Shown: in pieces, positions 17,624-28,346 of the stretch
Layout of the letters: each line of letters starts with the position of its first letter
Numbering within the stretch: position 1 is the first letter of the stretch
Assembly (NCBI RefSeq): GCF_000400995.2
Contig: NZ_DF238897.1
Location: 124,001-188,000 of the forward strand
DNA from: Acidovorax sp. MR-S7
GTDB lineage: Bacteria; Pseudomonadota; Gammaproteobacteria; Burkholderiales; Burkholderiaceae_C
DNA length: 64,000 nucleotides
Direction of reading: 5' to 3'
Translations under genes and position numbers: made by a program
Notes under the pieces: model-generated
Told to the model about the DNA's origin: nothing
Database searches by the model: none
The model's input: the letters and a program-made list of their open reading frames with translations, nothing else

Positions 17624-18570
17624 TTCTTGGCCACTCCCAGCCGCTTCATCAGGGCGCCTTCTTCCTTGTTGCTCTCGACGATGAATTTGCCGTAGTCCTC
17701 CGGGCTCAGGTAGACGATCGGCTGGTCCACCGATGCCAGCACCTTCTTCATGTTGTCCGAGAAAAGCGCCTTCTTGAAGGCGTCATGCAGCTTCTGCACG
17801 ACCTCCGGCGGCATTCCCTTGGGGCCTGCGAGCCCCCAGGGGGATTCGAAGACCAGGTCGTAGCCGTACTCATTGAGGATCGGGACGGTGTTCCACTTCT
17901 TGGTGCGCTCCTTGCCGAAGGTGATGAGGAGACGCATGCGGCCCGAATCGACGTGCGGCGCCATGCCCGAGGAGTCCACGCCGAAATCGATGTGCCCTCC
18001 CAGCAGTGCGCTCATGACCTCGCTGCTGCCCTTGTAGGGGATGTGCTGGAATTGCAGGCCGGCTTTCTCGGCGATGGCCTCGGTGGCCAGATGCTGGCTG
18101 GTGCCGTGGCCCACGCTGCCGTAGGTCACCTTTCCCGGATGCTGCTTGGCGTAGGCGACCAGGTCGTCCCATGTCTTGAACGGCGAATCCTTGTTGACGA
18201 CTATCCCGAAGGTGTAGCCGGTCAGGCCGATGATGGGCGTGAAATCCTTGATGGCGTCGTATTGCACGTCCTGCATGTAGGGCATGCGAATGACGGCGAC
18301 CGAATGCTGGGTGATGGTGTAGCCGTCGGGCTTGGCCGTGCGCGCGACGATTTGCGGTCCCAGGGTGCCGCCGACGCCGGGCTTGTTCTCGATGACGATG
18401 GGCTGGCCCAGGGATGCGGCGGCCTCGGTGGCGAAGGCTCGGAGAACGACATCGGTGGAGCCGCCAGCCGGCCATGGAACCACCAGCTTGACCGGCTGGG
18501 TGGGGAAATCGGTCGCCTGGGCAGCGACGCCGGTGAATGCCAGCGCGCAAACGGCCAACAGTTTTCGCAT
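17620..18570 (-). CDS. Bug-family periplasmic substrate-binding protein (TctC-like)
   Basis: A 316-residue secreted protein with a signal peptide (MRKLLAVCALAFTGVAAQA, cleaved before TDFP). The Bug signature is clear: FPTQPVKLVVPWPAGGSTDV, IENKPGVGGTLGPQIVARTAKPDGYT and ...TPIIGLTGYTFGIVVNKDSP. Such proteins bind carboxylates or amides for tripartite tricarboxylate transporters, and many, as here, are orphans without TctA/TctB genes nearby. The ATG has GGAGA upstream at a suitable distance. It leads the operon Bug-amidase-flavin-fold protein and is divergent from a LysR gene, the likely regulator. Confidence 0.93.
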   Translation of the reverse strand: MRKLLAVCALAFTGVAAQATDFPTQPVKLVVPWPAGGSTDVVLRAFATEAAASLGQPIVIENKPGVGGTLGPQIVARTAKPDGYTITQHSVAVIRMPYMQDVQYDAIKDFTPIIGLTGYTFGIVVNKDSPFKTWDDLVAYAKQHPGKVTYGSVGHGTSQHLATEAIAEKAGLQFQHIPYKGSSEVMSALLGGHIDFGVDSSGMAPHVDSGRMRLLITFGKERTKKWNTVPILNEYGYDLVFESPWGLAGPKGMPPEVVQKLHDAFKKALFSDNMKKVLASVDQPIVYLSPEDYGKFIVESNKEEGALMKRLGVAKK

Positions 18571-18699
18571 AGATGTATCTCCTGATTTTGGTTTTCAGTG
18601 AAGCGGCTTAATGTAAGGAGGAGACAATCAATCAAAAAGCGAATTTATTTTGAGTGGGATCAACCGATGGTTGAAGCCCGAAAGAACCGAGGAGGTGGC

Positions 18700-19659
18700 A
18701 TGGCGCATACGAACCAGCGCGCGCAAGGCCTGCTTGCGCGGCTCAAGCTGCGCCACTTGCGCATCGTGCAGGCGCTGGGGGAACTGCAGACCGCGACCAA
18801 GGTGGCTGCGCTCTTTCACATCAGTCCGGCGGCGGTGTCCAAGGCCCTGCTGGAGGCGGAGGCCATCGTCGGCATGCCGCTGTTCCTGCGCCAGCACGAG
18901 GGCATGCAGCCCACGGAGATCGGCCTGTATCTGATCGAGGGGGCCCGGCTGGTGCTCCGGCAGATGGAGCGCTTGGCGGAGTCCGTGGAGGCTGTCCAGG
19001 GCGGCTCGCATGGCCACTTCAGCCTGTCCTTTCGCGCTGCGTCGGCCTACCCGCTCGTCAGCAGCGCGATCTGCGCCTATCGGGAAACGGCGCCGGAGGT
19101 CCGGATCAGCGTGGTCGAGGGGGGACTCGTCGACATGGTGGGACGGGTCGAGTCGGGAGAGCTGGACCTGCTGTTCTCCTACGACGACACGCGCCTGGAC
19201 CGCCCGCATCTGCGCCGGTCGCCCGTGATCACCGGGCAGCGGATCATCGTCGTGGCCAATGCCTCGCATCCGCTGTTCCAGCGCAAGCGCATCGATGCAC
19301 GGGAGCTGCGCGAGCAGCAATGGTGCATCCCGGCGCCAGGCTCCCGCGTGCGGCACCACTTGCAGGCGGCGTTCCATGCGCTGGACCTGCCTGCGCCGGA
19401 CCAGGGCGTGGTCGTCAGCGACATGGGCATGACCCTCAGCCTGCTGCAGCGCTCCCATTTCGTCGCGGCACTTCCCCAGCGCACGGCGGATCAGTTTGCC
19501 GCAGGCAACCTGGCGCGGGAGCTGCCGTTCCGGCTGTCCGGCAGGCTCGACCCGGTCATGATGGTCTGGAACGACGCCTTGTCTCCGCGGGCATCGGCCA
19601 AGGTCTTCCGCGATTTCGTCCGTTCCTATGCGCTGTCGCATGGATACGTGCGGAACTGA
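18700..19659 (+). CDS. LysR-family regulator of the Bug/amidase operon
   Basis: A 319-residue LysR-type regulator. The winged helix is at about 15-75 (LRHLRIVQALGELQTATKVA, then ALFHISPAAVSKALLEAEAI), followed by the substrate-binding domain (GHFSLSFRAASAYPLVSSAI; FSYDDTRLDRPHLRRSPVI). The start at 18700 is chosen because GGAGGT lies just before it; an ATG at 18667 and a longer frame are possible. It is divergent from the Bug gene across an AT-rich gap of about 130 bases, the classical arrangement for a regulator of the neighbour. It is convergent with xdhB. Confidence 0.88.
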   Translation: MAHTNQRAQGLLARLKLRHLRIVQALGELQTATKVAALFHISPAAVSKALLEAEAIVGMPLFLRQHEGMQPTEIGLYLIEGARLVLRQMERLAESVEAVQGGSHGHFSLSFRAASAYPLVSSAICAYRETAPEVRISVVEGGLVDMVGRVESGELDLLFSYDDTRLDRPHLRRSPVITGQRIIVVANASHPLFQRKRIDARELREQQWCIPAPGSRVRHHLQAAFHALDLPAPDQGVVVSDMGMTLSLLQRSHFVAALPQRTADQFAAGNLARELPFRLSGRLDPVMMVWNDALSPRASAKVFRDFVRSYALSHGYVRN

Positions 19660-19677
19660 CGCCGCGCCTGCGCTCCT

Positions 19678-22088
19678 TCAGACCGACGGCAGCCGCCCCA
19701 GGGCGCGCAGCACGTTCTCCGCCGTGGCGGGAGCGGTCAGCTCCACCCGCCCGCCGCAGCCTCGCCCCGCCGCGATGGCGTTGCGCAGGGCCTCGTACAC
19801 GCTCACGGCCAGCATGAACGGCGGCTCGCCCACGGCCTTGCTGCCGCCCACGTTGTCCTCGCGGTTGGCCTCCGGCCACAGATCGACCCGGAAGTGCGCG
19901 GGCACGTCGCCCGTGGCCGGGATCTTGTAGGTGCTGGGCGCGTGCGTGGTGAGCAGCCCCTTGTCGTTCCACACGAGCTGCTCGGTGGTGAGCCAGCCCA
20001 TGCCTTGCACGAAGCCGCCCTCGATCTGCCCGATGTCGATGGCCGGGTTGATGCTGTGGCCCACGTCGTGGAGGATGTCCACGGCCAGCACGCGGCTCTC
20101 GCCCGTCGCGGTGTCGATGGCGACCTCGGTGCAGGCCGCGCCGTAGGCGAAGTAGTAGAACGGCCGGCCGGTCAGGGTGGTCTTGTCGTAGTGGATCTTG
20201 GGCGTGCGGTAGAAGCCGTCGCTCCAGAGCTGGATGCGGTTGGCGTAGGCCTGCTGCACCACGTCGTCCCACGCGCGCACGGCCTTGGGCGAGATCACCT
20301 GCCCGCCGGCGAAGCGGATGGAGCCCGCGCCGCAGCCGTCGAGCCCGCAGACGAAGGCCGCGAGGTTGTCGCGCACGTGGCGCGCGGCGAACTGCGCGGC
20401 GCGGCCGTTCAGGTCGGTGCCGCTCGATGCGGCGGTGGCGCTGGCGTTAGGCACCTTGCCGGTGTCGCTGGCGGTGACCAGCACGCGGGCGAAGGGCACG
20501 CCCAGCTCGTCGGCCACGATCTGCGCCACCTTGGTGTGCAGGCCCTGCCCCATTTCGGTGCCGCCGTGGTTCACCTGCACGCTGCCGTCGGTGTAGACGT
20601 GCACCAGCGCGCCGGCCTGGTTGAACAGCGTGGCGGTGAAGCTGATGCCGAACTTCACCGGCGTGATGGCCAGGCCGCGCTTGAGCGAGGCGTTGCCCTC
20701 GTTCCAAGCCGATATGGCCGCCTGCCGTTGCCTGTAGCGCGCGGACTGCTCCAGTTTCGGTAGCAGGTCGTGGAGGATGTTGTCTTCCACCGCCATCTGG
20801 TAGTGGGTGACGTTGCGATCCTGCAGGCCGTAGAGGTTGGCCATGCGCACGTCCAGCGCGTCGCGGCCCAGCGCGCGGGCGATGTCGCCCAGGATGGCCT
20901 CGATGGCGATCACGCCCTGCGGCCCGCCGAAGCCGCGGAACGCCGTGTGGCTCTGCGTATTCGTTCTGCAGCGGTACGAGGCGATGTCCACGTGCTCCAG
21001 GAAGTAGGCGTTGTCGCAGTGGAAGACGGCGCGGTCGGCCACGGGGCCGGACAGGTCGGCGCTGAAGCCGCAGTTGGCGGCCATGCTGAGCTGCAGGCCC
21101 GTGATGCGGCCGTCTTCGCCGAAGCCCACGTCGTACTCGTAGGCGAAGGGGTGGCGCTTGCCGGTGACCATGAAATCGTCGTCGCGATCCAGGCGCAGCT
21201 TGACGGGGCATTTGAACTTGTTCGCCGCCACGGCCGCCCACACGGCCAGGTGGCCGGCCTGCGTCTCCTTGCCGCCGAAGCCGCCGCCCATGCGCCGGCA
21301 TTCCACGCGCACCGCGTGGTTCTCGATGTTCAGTGCGTGCGCCACCCAGTGCTGCACCTCGCCGGGGTGCTGGGTGCTGGAGTAGATCCACCACTGGCGC
21401 TGTTCCAGCGGCAGGGCGTAGGCGATCTGGCCTTCGAGGTAGAAGTGTTCCTGCCCGCCCACCTCGAACGCGCCCTGCAGGCGGTGCGGCGCGGCGGCGA
21501 GCGCGGCGGCGGCGTCGCCCCGGCGCACGAAGACGGGCGGCAGCACGTAGCTCTGGGCGGCGAGGGCGTCCTGCACTGTCAGCACGGCGGGCAGGGGGGC
21601 GATGTCCAGCTTCACCTGGCGCGCGGCACGGCGAGCGCCCATCACCGAATCGGCCACCATCAGGCCCACGACCTGGCCGACGTGGTGCACGCTGTCGGTG
21701 GCGAACACGGGTTCGTCGTGCGCGAAGGCGGCCAGCATCTTGTCGCCCGGCACGTCGGCCGAGAGCACCACGCCGCGCACGCCGGGCAGCGCGAGCGCGG
21801 CGGTGGCATCCACGCCGTTCAGCCGGCCGTGCGCCACGGGCGAGAGGATGGGCGCGGCGTAGAGCGTGCCCTTCACCTCGGGCAGGTCGTCGATGTAGTG
21901 CGCGCTGCCGGCCACCTGGGCGCGCGCGCTCTCGTGCGGGTGCGAGCGGCCCATGGCGCTTTCCGCCACGGGGGAGCGGGGCGGGGGCGGGGCCTCGGCC
22001 ATGGGGCCTGCGGCGCCTGCGGCGTCGGCCGCGATGGCGACGGGGTGGTCCTCGGCGTCGCGGCTCAGGGGAGCGTCTTCACGCTGGT

Positions 22089-22092
<4 letters not shown>
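19678..22092 (-). CDS. xdhB: Xanthine dehydrogenase, molybdopterin-binding subunit
   Basis: An 804-residue molybdenum subunit of the XdhAB enzyme oxidising hypoxanthine and xanthine to urate. Family motifs include HESARAQVAGSAHYIDDLPE, GGFGGKETQAGHLAVWAAVA, the TAFRGFGGPQG molybdenum-site segment and NHGGTEMGQGLHTKVAQIVA; VNHGGTEMGQG binds the cofactor and ...GQIEGGFVQGMGWLTTEQL near the end is the region with the catalytic Glu. The N-terminus carries a Pro/Ala-rich extension of about 40 residues. It overlaps xdhA by four bases. No xdhC maturation gene follows; a convergent LysR gene does, so XdhC must be elsewhere. Confidence 0.95.
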
Positions 22093-23591
<1,499 letters not shown>

Positions 23592-23627
23592 GGGGCCAAG
23601 GGTATGCCCTACGCGGGTGGTTTCCAA

Positions 23628-23730
23628 TATGGCCTGGCATATAACCCCGATGCCGCGCGCGCTATGCCGCGTGTACATTGGCGCCCCACGATCTCCCTGC
23701 CGCCATCCGGCATATCAAACGGCATATGGC
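23628..23730. promoter_or_regulatory. CATAT-rich operator region between xdhA and LysR gene
   Basis: The divergent gap holds ATATGgccTGgCATAT (a dyad of ATATG and CATAT) near 23628 and a pair of GGCATAT copies (GGCATATCAAACGGCATATG) at 23709-23728. Another CATATG overlaps the LysR start. Repeated half-sites between a LysR gene and its divergent target fit a LysR operator, but no binding is shown. Confidence 0.4.
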
Positions 23731-23748
23731 TTGCATGCCCCCCCGCAT

Positions 23749-24681
23749 ATGAGAGACCAAGCGCTTTTCGACAAGATCGACCTTCATCTCATCAGGGTAT
23801 TGCACACCGTGTTGACCGAACGCAGCGTATCGAGGGCCGCCATCCGGCTGGGCATGCACCAGCCGGCAGTGTCGAGCGCGCTCAAGCGGCTGCGCGACCT
23901 CTCGGGCGATCCGCTGCTGGTGCGCTCGGGCGCGGGCATGCTGCCCACCGACGCCGCCCTGCGCATGGTGGAGCCGGCCGCCAGCATCCTGCGCGCGGCC
24001 GAGGGGCTGTTTTCCGACGCACGCGGGTTCGACCCGCGCACGGGCACGCGCACCTTCCGCGTGGCCGCCAGCGACTACCTGGACCCGCTGTTCCTGCCCC
24101 GCCTGGTCTCGCGCATCAAGACCGAGGCGCCGCTGTGCCCGGTGGAGATATTGCCGCTGTCGGCCGACGCCCACTACCACGCCCACCTGGCCCAGGGCGA
24201 GGCGGACGTGGTCATCGGCAACTGGCCCCAGCCGCCGGGCGAGCTGCACCTGGGGCGGCTGTTCGGCGACGAGGTGGTGTGTCTGGTCAGCCGAGAGCAC
24301 CCGGCCGTGCGCCGCGGCTGGACGCCCGAGGAATGGCTGGCGGCCGAGCACATCGCGCCCACGCCCACGCACCCCGGCGCGCGCGGTGTGATCGACGCGC
24401 ACCTGGACGGCCAGGGCCTGGCGCGCAACATCACGGTACGCTGCGCGCACTTCAGCCTGATTCCCTCCATGGTGGCGGGCAGCCTGCTGGTGCTGACCAC
24501 GGGGCGCCAGTTCTGCGAGCGCTTCGCCGAGCGCCTGCCGCTGGTCGTGCTGCCCAGCCCCGTCGAATTCCCCCGCCTGCTTTATTACCAGCTCTGGCAT
24601 GCGCGCTCGCACCATTCGGCGGCGGGCATGTGGCTGCGCGAGTGCATCCGGTCGGTGGCCTCGTCGCTACGAAAAGAGTAG
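23749..24681 (+). CDS. LysR-family regulator divergent from xdhAB
   Basis: A 310-residue LysR-type regulator. The helix-turn-helix is at about 10-65 (LHLIRVLHTVLTERSVSRAA, IRLGMHQPAVSSALKRLRDL), and the effector domain starts at TRTFRVAASDYLDPLFLPRL. The start at 23749 is consistent with the usual short LysR N-terminus; the open frame upstream runs through xdhA and is a shadow. It is divergent from xdhA, so a purine-responsive control of xdhAB is likely. Its stop codon TAG falls inside a dispersed repeat, so insertion of the repeat may have set the present C-terminus (SSLRKE). Confidence 0.88.
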   Translation: MRDQALFDKIDLHLIRVLHTVLTERSVSRAAIRLGMHQPAVSSALKRLRDLSGDPLLVRSGAGMLPTDAALRMVEPAASILRAAEGLFSDARGFDPRTGTRTFRVAASDYLDPLFLPRLVSRIKTEAPLCPVEILPLSADAHYHAHLAQGEADVVIGNWPQPPGELHLGRLFGDEVVCLVSREHPAVRRGWTPEEWLAAEHIAPTPTHPGARGVIDAHLDGQGLARNITVRCAHFSLIPSMVAGSLLVLTTGRQFCERFAERLPLVVLPSPVEFPRLLYYQLWHARSHHSAAGMWLRECIRSVASSLRKE

Positions 24682-24731
24682 CTGGTTGCGCTTGCCAGAT
24701 AAGCGTTGGATGCTAATTTCACCCAAAAAAC
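24671..24731. repeat. Dispersed short repeat at the 3' end of the LysR gene
   Basis: GAAAAGAGTAGCTGGTTGCG, then CTTGCCAGATAAGCGTTGGA and TGCTAATTTCACCCAAAAAA form a copy bounded by A-rich ends. The upstream LysR stop codon (24679-24681) is inside it, and the nucleoside ABC operon starts 30 bases after it. Confidence 0.7.
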
Positions 24732-24760
24732 CACCACGGATTTAGGAGACAATCGCAGGC

Positions 24761-26335
24761 ATGAACCCCACATCTCCTCCCGCTTCCGGCGCGCCGCCGC
24801 GGCTGCAGCTGGCGGGCATTACCAAGAGATACCCGTCCGTGGTCGCCAACGACGGCATTTCGCTCACCGTGCAGCCCGGCGAGGTGCATGCGGTGCTGGG
24901 CGAGAACGGCGCCGGCAAGTCCACGCTGATGAAGATCATCTACGGCGCAGTCAAGCCCGACGAGGGCCACATGCACTTCGACGGCAAGCCGGTGCAGGTG
25001 CGCAACCCGCAGGAGGCGCGCGCGCTCGGCATCGCCATGGTGTTCCAGCATTTCAGCCTGTTCGACACGCTGACCGTGGCCGAGAACGTGTGGCTGGGCC
25101 TGGACAAGAGCCTGCAACTGGCCGAGGTGGCGCGCCGCATCACCGCCACGGCCGCGCAGTACGGGCTGGACGTGGACCCGGCGCGCCCCGTCTACACCCT
25201 GAGCGTGGGCGAGATGCAGCGCGTGGAGATCATCCGCGCGCTGCTGACCGACCCGAAGCTGCTGATCCTGGACGAGCCCACCTCGGTGCTCACGCCCCAG
25301 GCGGTGGAAAAGCTCTTCGTGGTGCTGCGCAAGCTCGCCAGCGAGGGCTGCAGCATCCTCTACATCAGCCACAAGCTGCACGAGATCCGGGCCCTGTGCA
25401 CCGCCTGCACGGTGGTGCGCGCGGGCCGCGTGACGGGCGTGTGCGACCCGCGCGAGGAGTCCAACGCCTCGCTCTCGCGGCTGATGATCGGCGCCGAGCC
25501 GCCGGCGCTGGCGCACCGCGAATCCAGCGCGGGCGCCACGGTGCTGCGCACGCAGGCGCTCAGCCTGCCGCGCGTGGACCAGTTCGGCGTGGACCTGTAC
25601 GACATCGACCTGGAAGTGCGCGCGGGCGAGGTCGTGGGCATCGCGGGCATCTCGGGGAACGGACAGAAGGAGTTGCTCTACGCGCTTTCGGGCGAGGACA
25701 CGCGTGCCGCGTCCGGCATGGTGCAGATCGGCGGGCAGAACGCCGCGCGCCTGGGGCCGCGCCAGCGCCGCGCGCTGGGCCTGCACTTCGTGCCCGAGGA
25801 GCGCCTGGGCCGCGGCGCTGTGCCGTCGATGGGCCTGGCGCACAACCTGCTGCTCACGCGCGGCGACGCCGTGGGCCCCGGCGGCTGGCTGCGCATGCGC
25901 CAGCTGCAGGCGCAGGCGCGCGGGATCATCGAGCGCTTCCAGGTCAAGGCGGGCGGGCCGGATGCGGCGGCCAAGTCGCTCTCGGGCGGCAACCTGCAGA
26001 AATTCATCGTGGGGCGCGAGATCGGTGCGCGGCCCAGGCTGTTCATCGTCTCCCAGCCCACCTGGGGCGTGGACGTGGGCGCCGCCGCGCAGATCCGCGG
26101 GGCGCTGCTGGAGATGCGCGACGCGGGTTGCGCGGTGCTGGTGGTGAGCGAGGAGCTGGACGAGCTGTTCGAGATCTCCGACCGCCTCTACGTGCTGGCC
26201 AAGGGGCGCCTGTCGCCCTCCGTGCCGCGCGCCGAGGCCACGGTGGCGCGCATCGGCGAATGGATGAGCGGGCTGTGGCATGCCGACGTGCAGGCCCATC
26301 TGGCACAGCAGGAGGTGGACCATGCTCAAGCTTGA
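24761..26335 (+). CDS. Nucleoside ABC importer, duplicated ATPase subunit
   Basis: A 524-residue protein with two ATPase halves, as in NupA/YufO and RbsA. First half: Walker A GENGAGKST, Q-loop FQHFSLFDTL, signature LSVGEMQRVEIIRALL, Walker B LLILDEPTSVL. Second half: degenerate Walker A GISGNGQKE, signature LSGGNLQKFIVGREI, Walker B LFIVSQPTWGVD; the second site lacks the P-loop Lys, as usual in this family. It energises the two permeases that follow, with BMP lipoproteins as receptors. The ATG has AGGAGA upstream. The first permease overlaps its end by 14 bases. Confidence 0.92.
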   Translation: MNPTSPPASGAPPRLQLAGITKRYPSVVANDGISLTVQPGEVHAVLGENGAGKSTLMKIIYGAVKPDEGHMHFDGKPVQVRNPQEARALGIAMVFQHFSLFDTLTVAENVWLGLDKSLQLAEVARRITATAAQYGLDVDPARPVYTLSVGEMQRVEIIRALLTDPKLLILDEPTSVLTPQAVEKLFVVLRKLASEGCSILYISHKLHEIRALCTACTVVRAGRVTGVCDPREESNASLSRLMIGAEPPALAHRESSAGATVLRTQALSLPRVDQFGVDLYDIDLEVRAGEVVGIAGISGNGQKELLYALSGEDTRAASGMVQIGGQNAARLGPRQRRALGLHFVPEERLGRGAVPSMGLAHNLLLTRGDAVGPGGWLRMRQLQAQARGIIERFQVKAGGPDAAAKSLSGGNLQKFIVGREIGARPRLFIVSQPTWGVDVGAAAQIRGALLEMRDAGCAVLVVSEELDELFEISDRLYVLAKGRLSPSVPRAEATVARIGEWMSGLWHADVQAHLAQQEVDHAQA

Positions 26336-27392
26336 GGCGCGTCCCCAGGCCTCGCGGCTGTGGACGTATGGATCGCCGCTGCTGGCGCTGGCGATCACGG
26401 TGCTGATCGGCGTGCTGCTCTTCGCGGTGCTGGGCAAGGACCCGGTGCGCGGGCTGCAGGTGTTCTTCTGGGAGCCCGTCAAGTCGCAATACGCGCTGGG
26501 CGAGCTGGCCGTGAAGGCCACGCCGCTGCTGCTCATCGCGCTGGGGCTGGCCGTGTGCTTCCGCTCCAATGTCTGGAACATCGGCGCCGAGGGGCAGTTC
26601 GTCATCGGCGCGGTGGCGGCCGGCGGCATGGCGCTGCTGGCGGACAAGACCACGGGGCCGTGGATCATCGGCGCCATCCTGCTGGCCGGCGTGCTGGGCG
26701 GCATGGCGTGGGCCGGCATCACGGCGCTGCTGCGCGACCGCTTCAACGCCAACGAGATCCTGGTGAGCCTGATGCTGGTCTACGTGGCCACGCTGGTGCT
26801 GGGCTACCTGGTCTACGGACCGTGGAAGGACCCGATGGGCTTCAATTTCCCGCAGACCAAGATGTTCGAGCGGGTGACGCAGATGCCCAAGCTGTTCACC
26901 GGCTCGCGCGTGACCATCGGGCTGCCGCTGGCGCTGATCGGTGCGGCGCTGCTGTGGGTGTTCCTGTTCCGCACCCGCGCGGGCTTCGCCCTGCAGGTGG
27001 GCGGGCTGGCGCCAGCCGCGGCGCGCTACGCGGGCTTCTCGTCGCGGCGCGCGCTCTGGGTGGCGCTGCTGATTTCGGGCGGCACGGCGGGCCTGGCGGG
27101 CGCGCTGGAGGTGGCGGGCCCCATCGGGCAGCTCACGCCCTACGTGCCGGCGGGCTACGGCTTCGCGGCCATCATCGTGGCCTTCGTGGGGCGGCTGCAC
27201 CCGGTGGGCATGGTGTTCTCGGCGCTGCTCATGAGCATGTTCTACATCGGTGGCGAGCTGGCGCAGTCGCGCCTGGGCCTGCCCAAGTCGCTGACCGGCG
27301 TGTTCCAGGGGCTGCTGCTCTTCACGCTGCTCGCGTGCGACACCTTGATCGCGTACCGCGTGCGCTGGATCGGCACGAAGGGGGGCCGCTGA
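26322..27392 (+). CDS. Nucleoside ABC importer permease 1
   Basis: A 356-residue inner-membrane permease of the BPD_transp_2 family (NupB/YufP type). Multiple helices are evident, with the motif CFRSNVWNIGAEGQFVIGAV, and the coupling region RAGFALQVGGLAPAAARYAG. The start at 26322 is preceded by GGAGGTGGAC. The longer open frame upstream lies within the ATPase gene. It forms a heterodimer with the next gene product, as expected for this transporter class. Confidence 0.92.
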   Translation: MLKLEARPQASRLWTYGSPLLALAITVLIGVLLFAVLGKDPVRGLQVFFWEPVKSQYALGELAVKATPLLLIALGLAVCFRSNVWNIGAEGQFVIGAVAAGGMALLADKTTGPWIIGAILLAGVLGGMAWAGITALLRDRFNANEILVSLMLVYVATLVLGYLVYGPWKDPMGFNFPQTKMFERVTQMPKLFTGSRVTIGLPLALIGAALLWVFLFRTRAGFALQVGGLAPAAARYAGFSSRRALWVALLISGGTAGLAGALEVAGPIGQLTPYVPAGYGFAAIIVAFVGRLHPVGMVFSALLMSMFYIGGELAQSRLGLPKSLTGVFQGLLLFTLLACDTLIAYRVRWIGTKGGR

Positions 27393-28313
27393 ATGGAATC
27401 CTACGCATTGCTGCTCGGCGCGACGCTGAGCGCGGGCACCGTGCTGGCCATCGCCGCGCTGGGCCTGCTCATCAACGAGAAGGCCGGCATCGTCAACCTG
27501 GGCGCCGAGGGCATGATGCTCTGCGCGGCCATCGCGGCCTTCGCCACGGTGGTGCACACCGGCAGCTTCTTCCTGGGGCTGCTGGCCGGCATGGCCGCCG
27601 GCGCGCTGCTGGCGGCCATCTTCGGGGTGCTGGTGATCTGGTTCAACACCAACCAGTACGCCACGGGGCTGGCGCTGTCGCTGTTCGGCGTGGGCTTCTC
27701 GGCCTTCGCGGGCATCAGCTACGTGCAGGCCAAGCTGCCGGAGACACCCAAGTTCTCCTGGCCGGTGCTGGGCGACCTGCCCATGGTGGGGCAGGCGCTG
27801 TTCCGTCACCACCCGCTGGTCTACCTGACCATGGTGCTGGCGCTGTGCATGATCTGGTTCCTCTACCGCACGCGCGCGGGCCTGGTGCTGCGCTCGGTGG
27901 GCGAATCGCCCGAGTCGGCCCATGCGCTGGGCTACCCGGTGCGCCGCATCCGCCTGGCGGCGGTGATGGCCGGGGGGGCGCTGTGCGGGCTGGCGGGCGC
28001 CTACATCTCCACGGTGTACACGCCGCTGTGGGTGGAGGGCATGGTGGCCGGGCGCGGCTGGATCGCGCTGGCGCTCACCACCTTCGCCACCTGGCGGCCG
28101 GCGCGCGTGCTGCTGGGCGCGTACCTGTTCGGCGGCGTGACCATGCTGCAGTTCCACCTGCAGGCCACGGGCGTGCAGGTGGCGAGTCAGTTGCTGTCCA
28201 TGCTGCCCTACGTGGCCACCATCGTGGTGCTGGCGCTCATCTCGCGCAACCCGGCCTGGATCCGCGCGAACATGCCGGCCTCGCTCGGCAAACCGTTCTA
28301 TCCCGGCAGCTAA
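27393..28313 (+). CDS. Nucleoside ABC importer permease 2
   Basis: A 306-residue permease of the same family (NupC/YufQ type). It has the paired motif LLINEKAGIVNLGAEGMMLC, helices through to the C-terminus, and RAGLVLRSVGESPESAHALG as coupling region. Its ATG directly follows the stop of permease 1 with no gap (TGAATG), so translation is coupled. It is 34 bases before the first BMP lipoprotein. Confidence 0.92.
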   Translation: MESYALLLGATLSAGTVLAIAALGLLINEKAGIVNLGAEGMMLCAAIAAFATVVHTGSFFLGLLAGMAAGALLAAIFGVLVIWFNTNQYATGLALSLFGVGFSAFAGISYVQAKLPETPKFSWPVLGDLPMVGQALFRHHPLVYLTMVLALCMIWFLYRTRAGLVLRSVGESPESAHALGYPVRRIRLAAVMAGGALCGLAGAYISTVYTPLWVEGMVAGRGWIALALTTFATWRPARVLLGAYLFGGVTMLQFHLQATGVQVASQLLSMLPYVATIVVLALISRNPAWIRANMPASLGKPFYPGS

Positions 28314-28346
28314 CATCGCCGTTTTTATTGATCGAAGAGACAAGCA

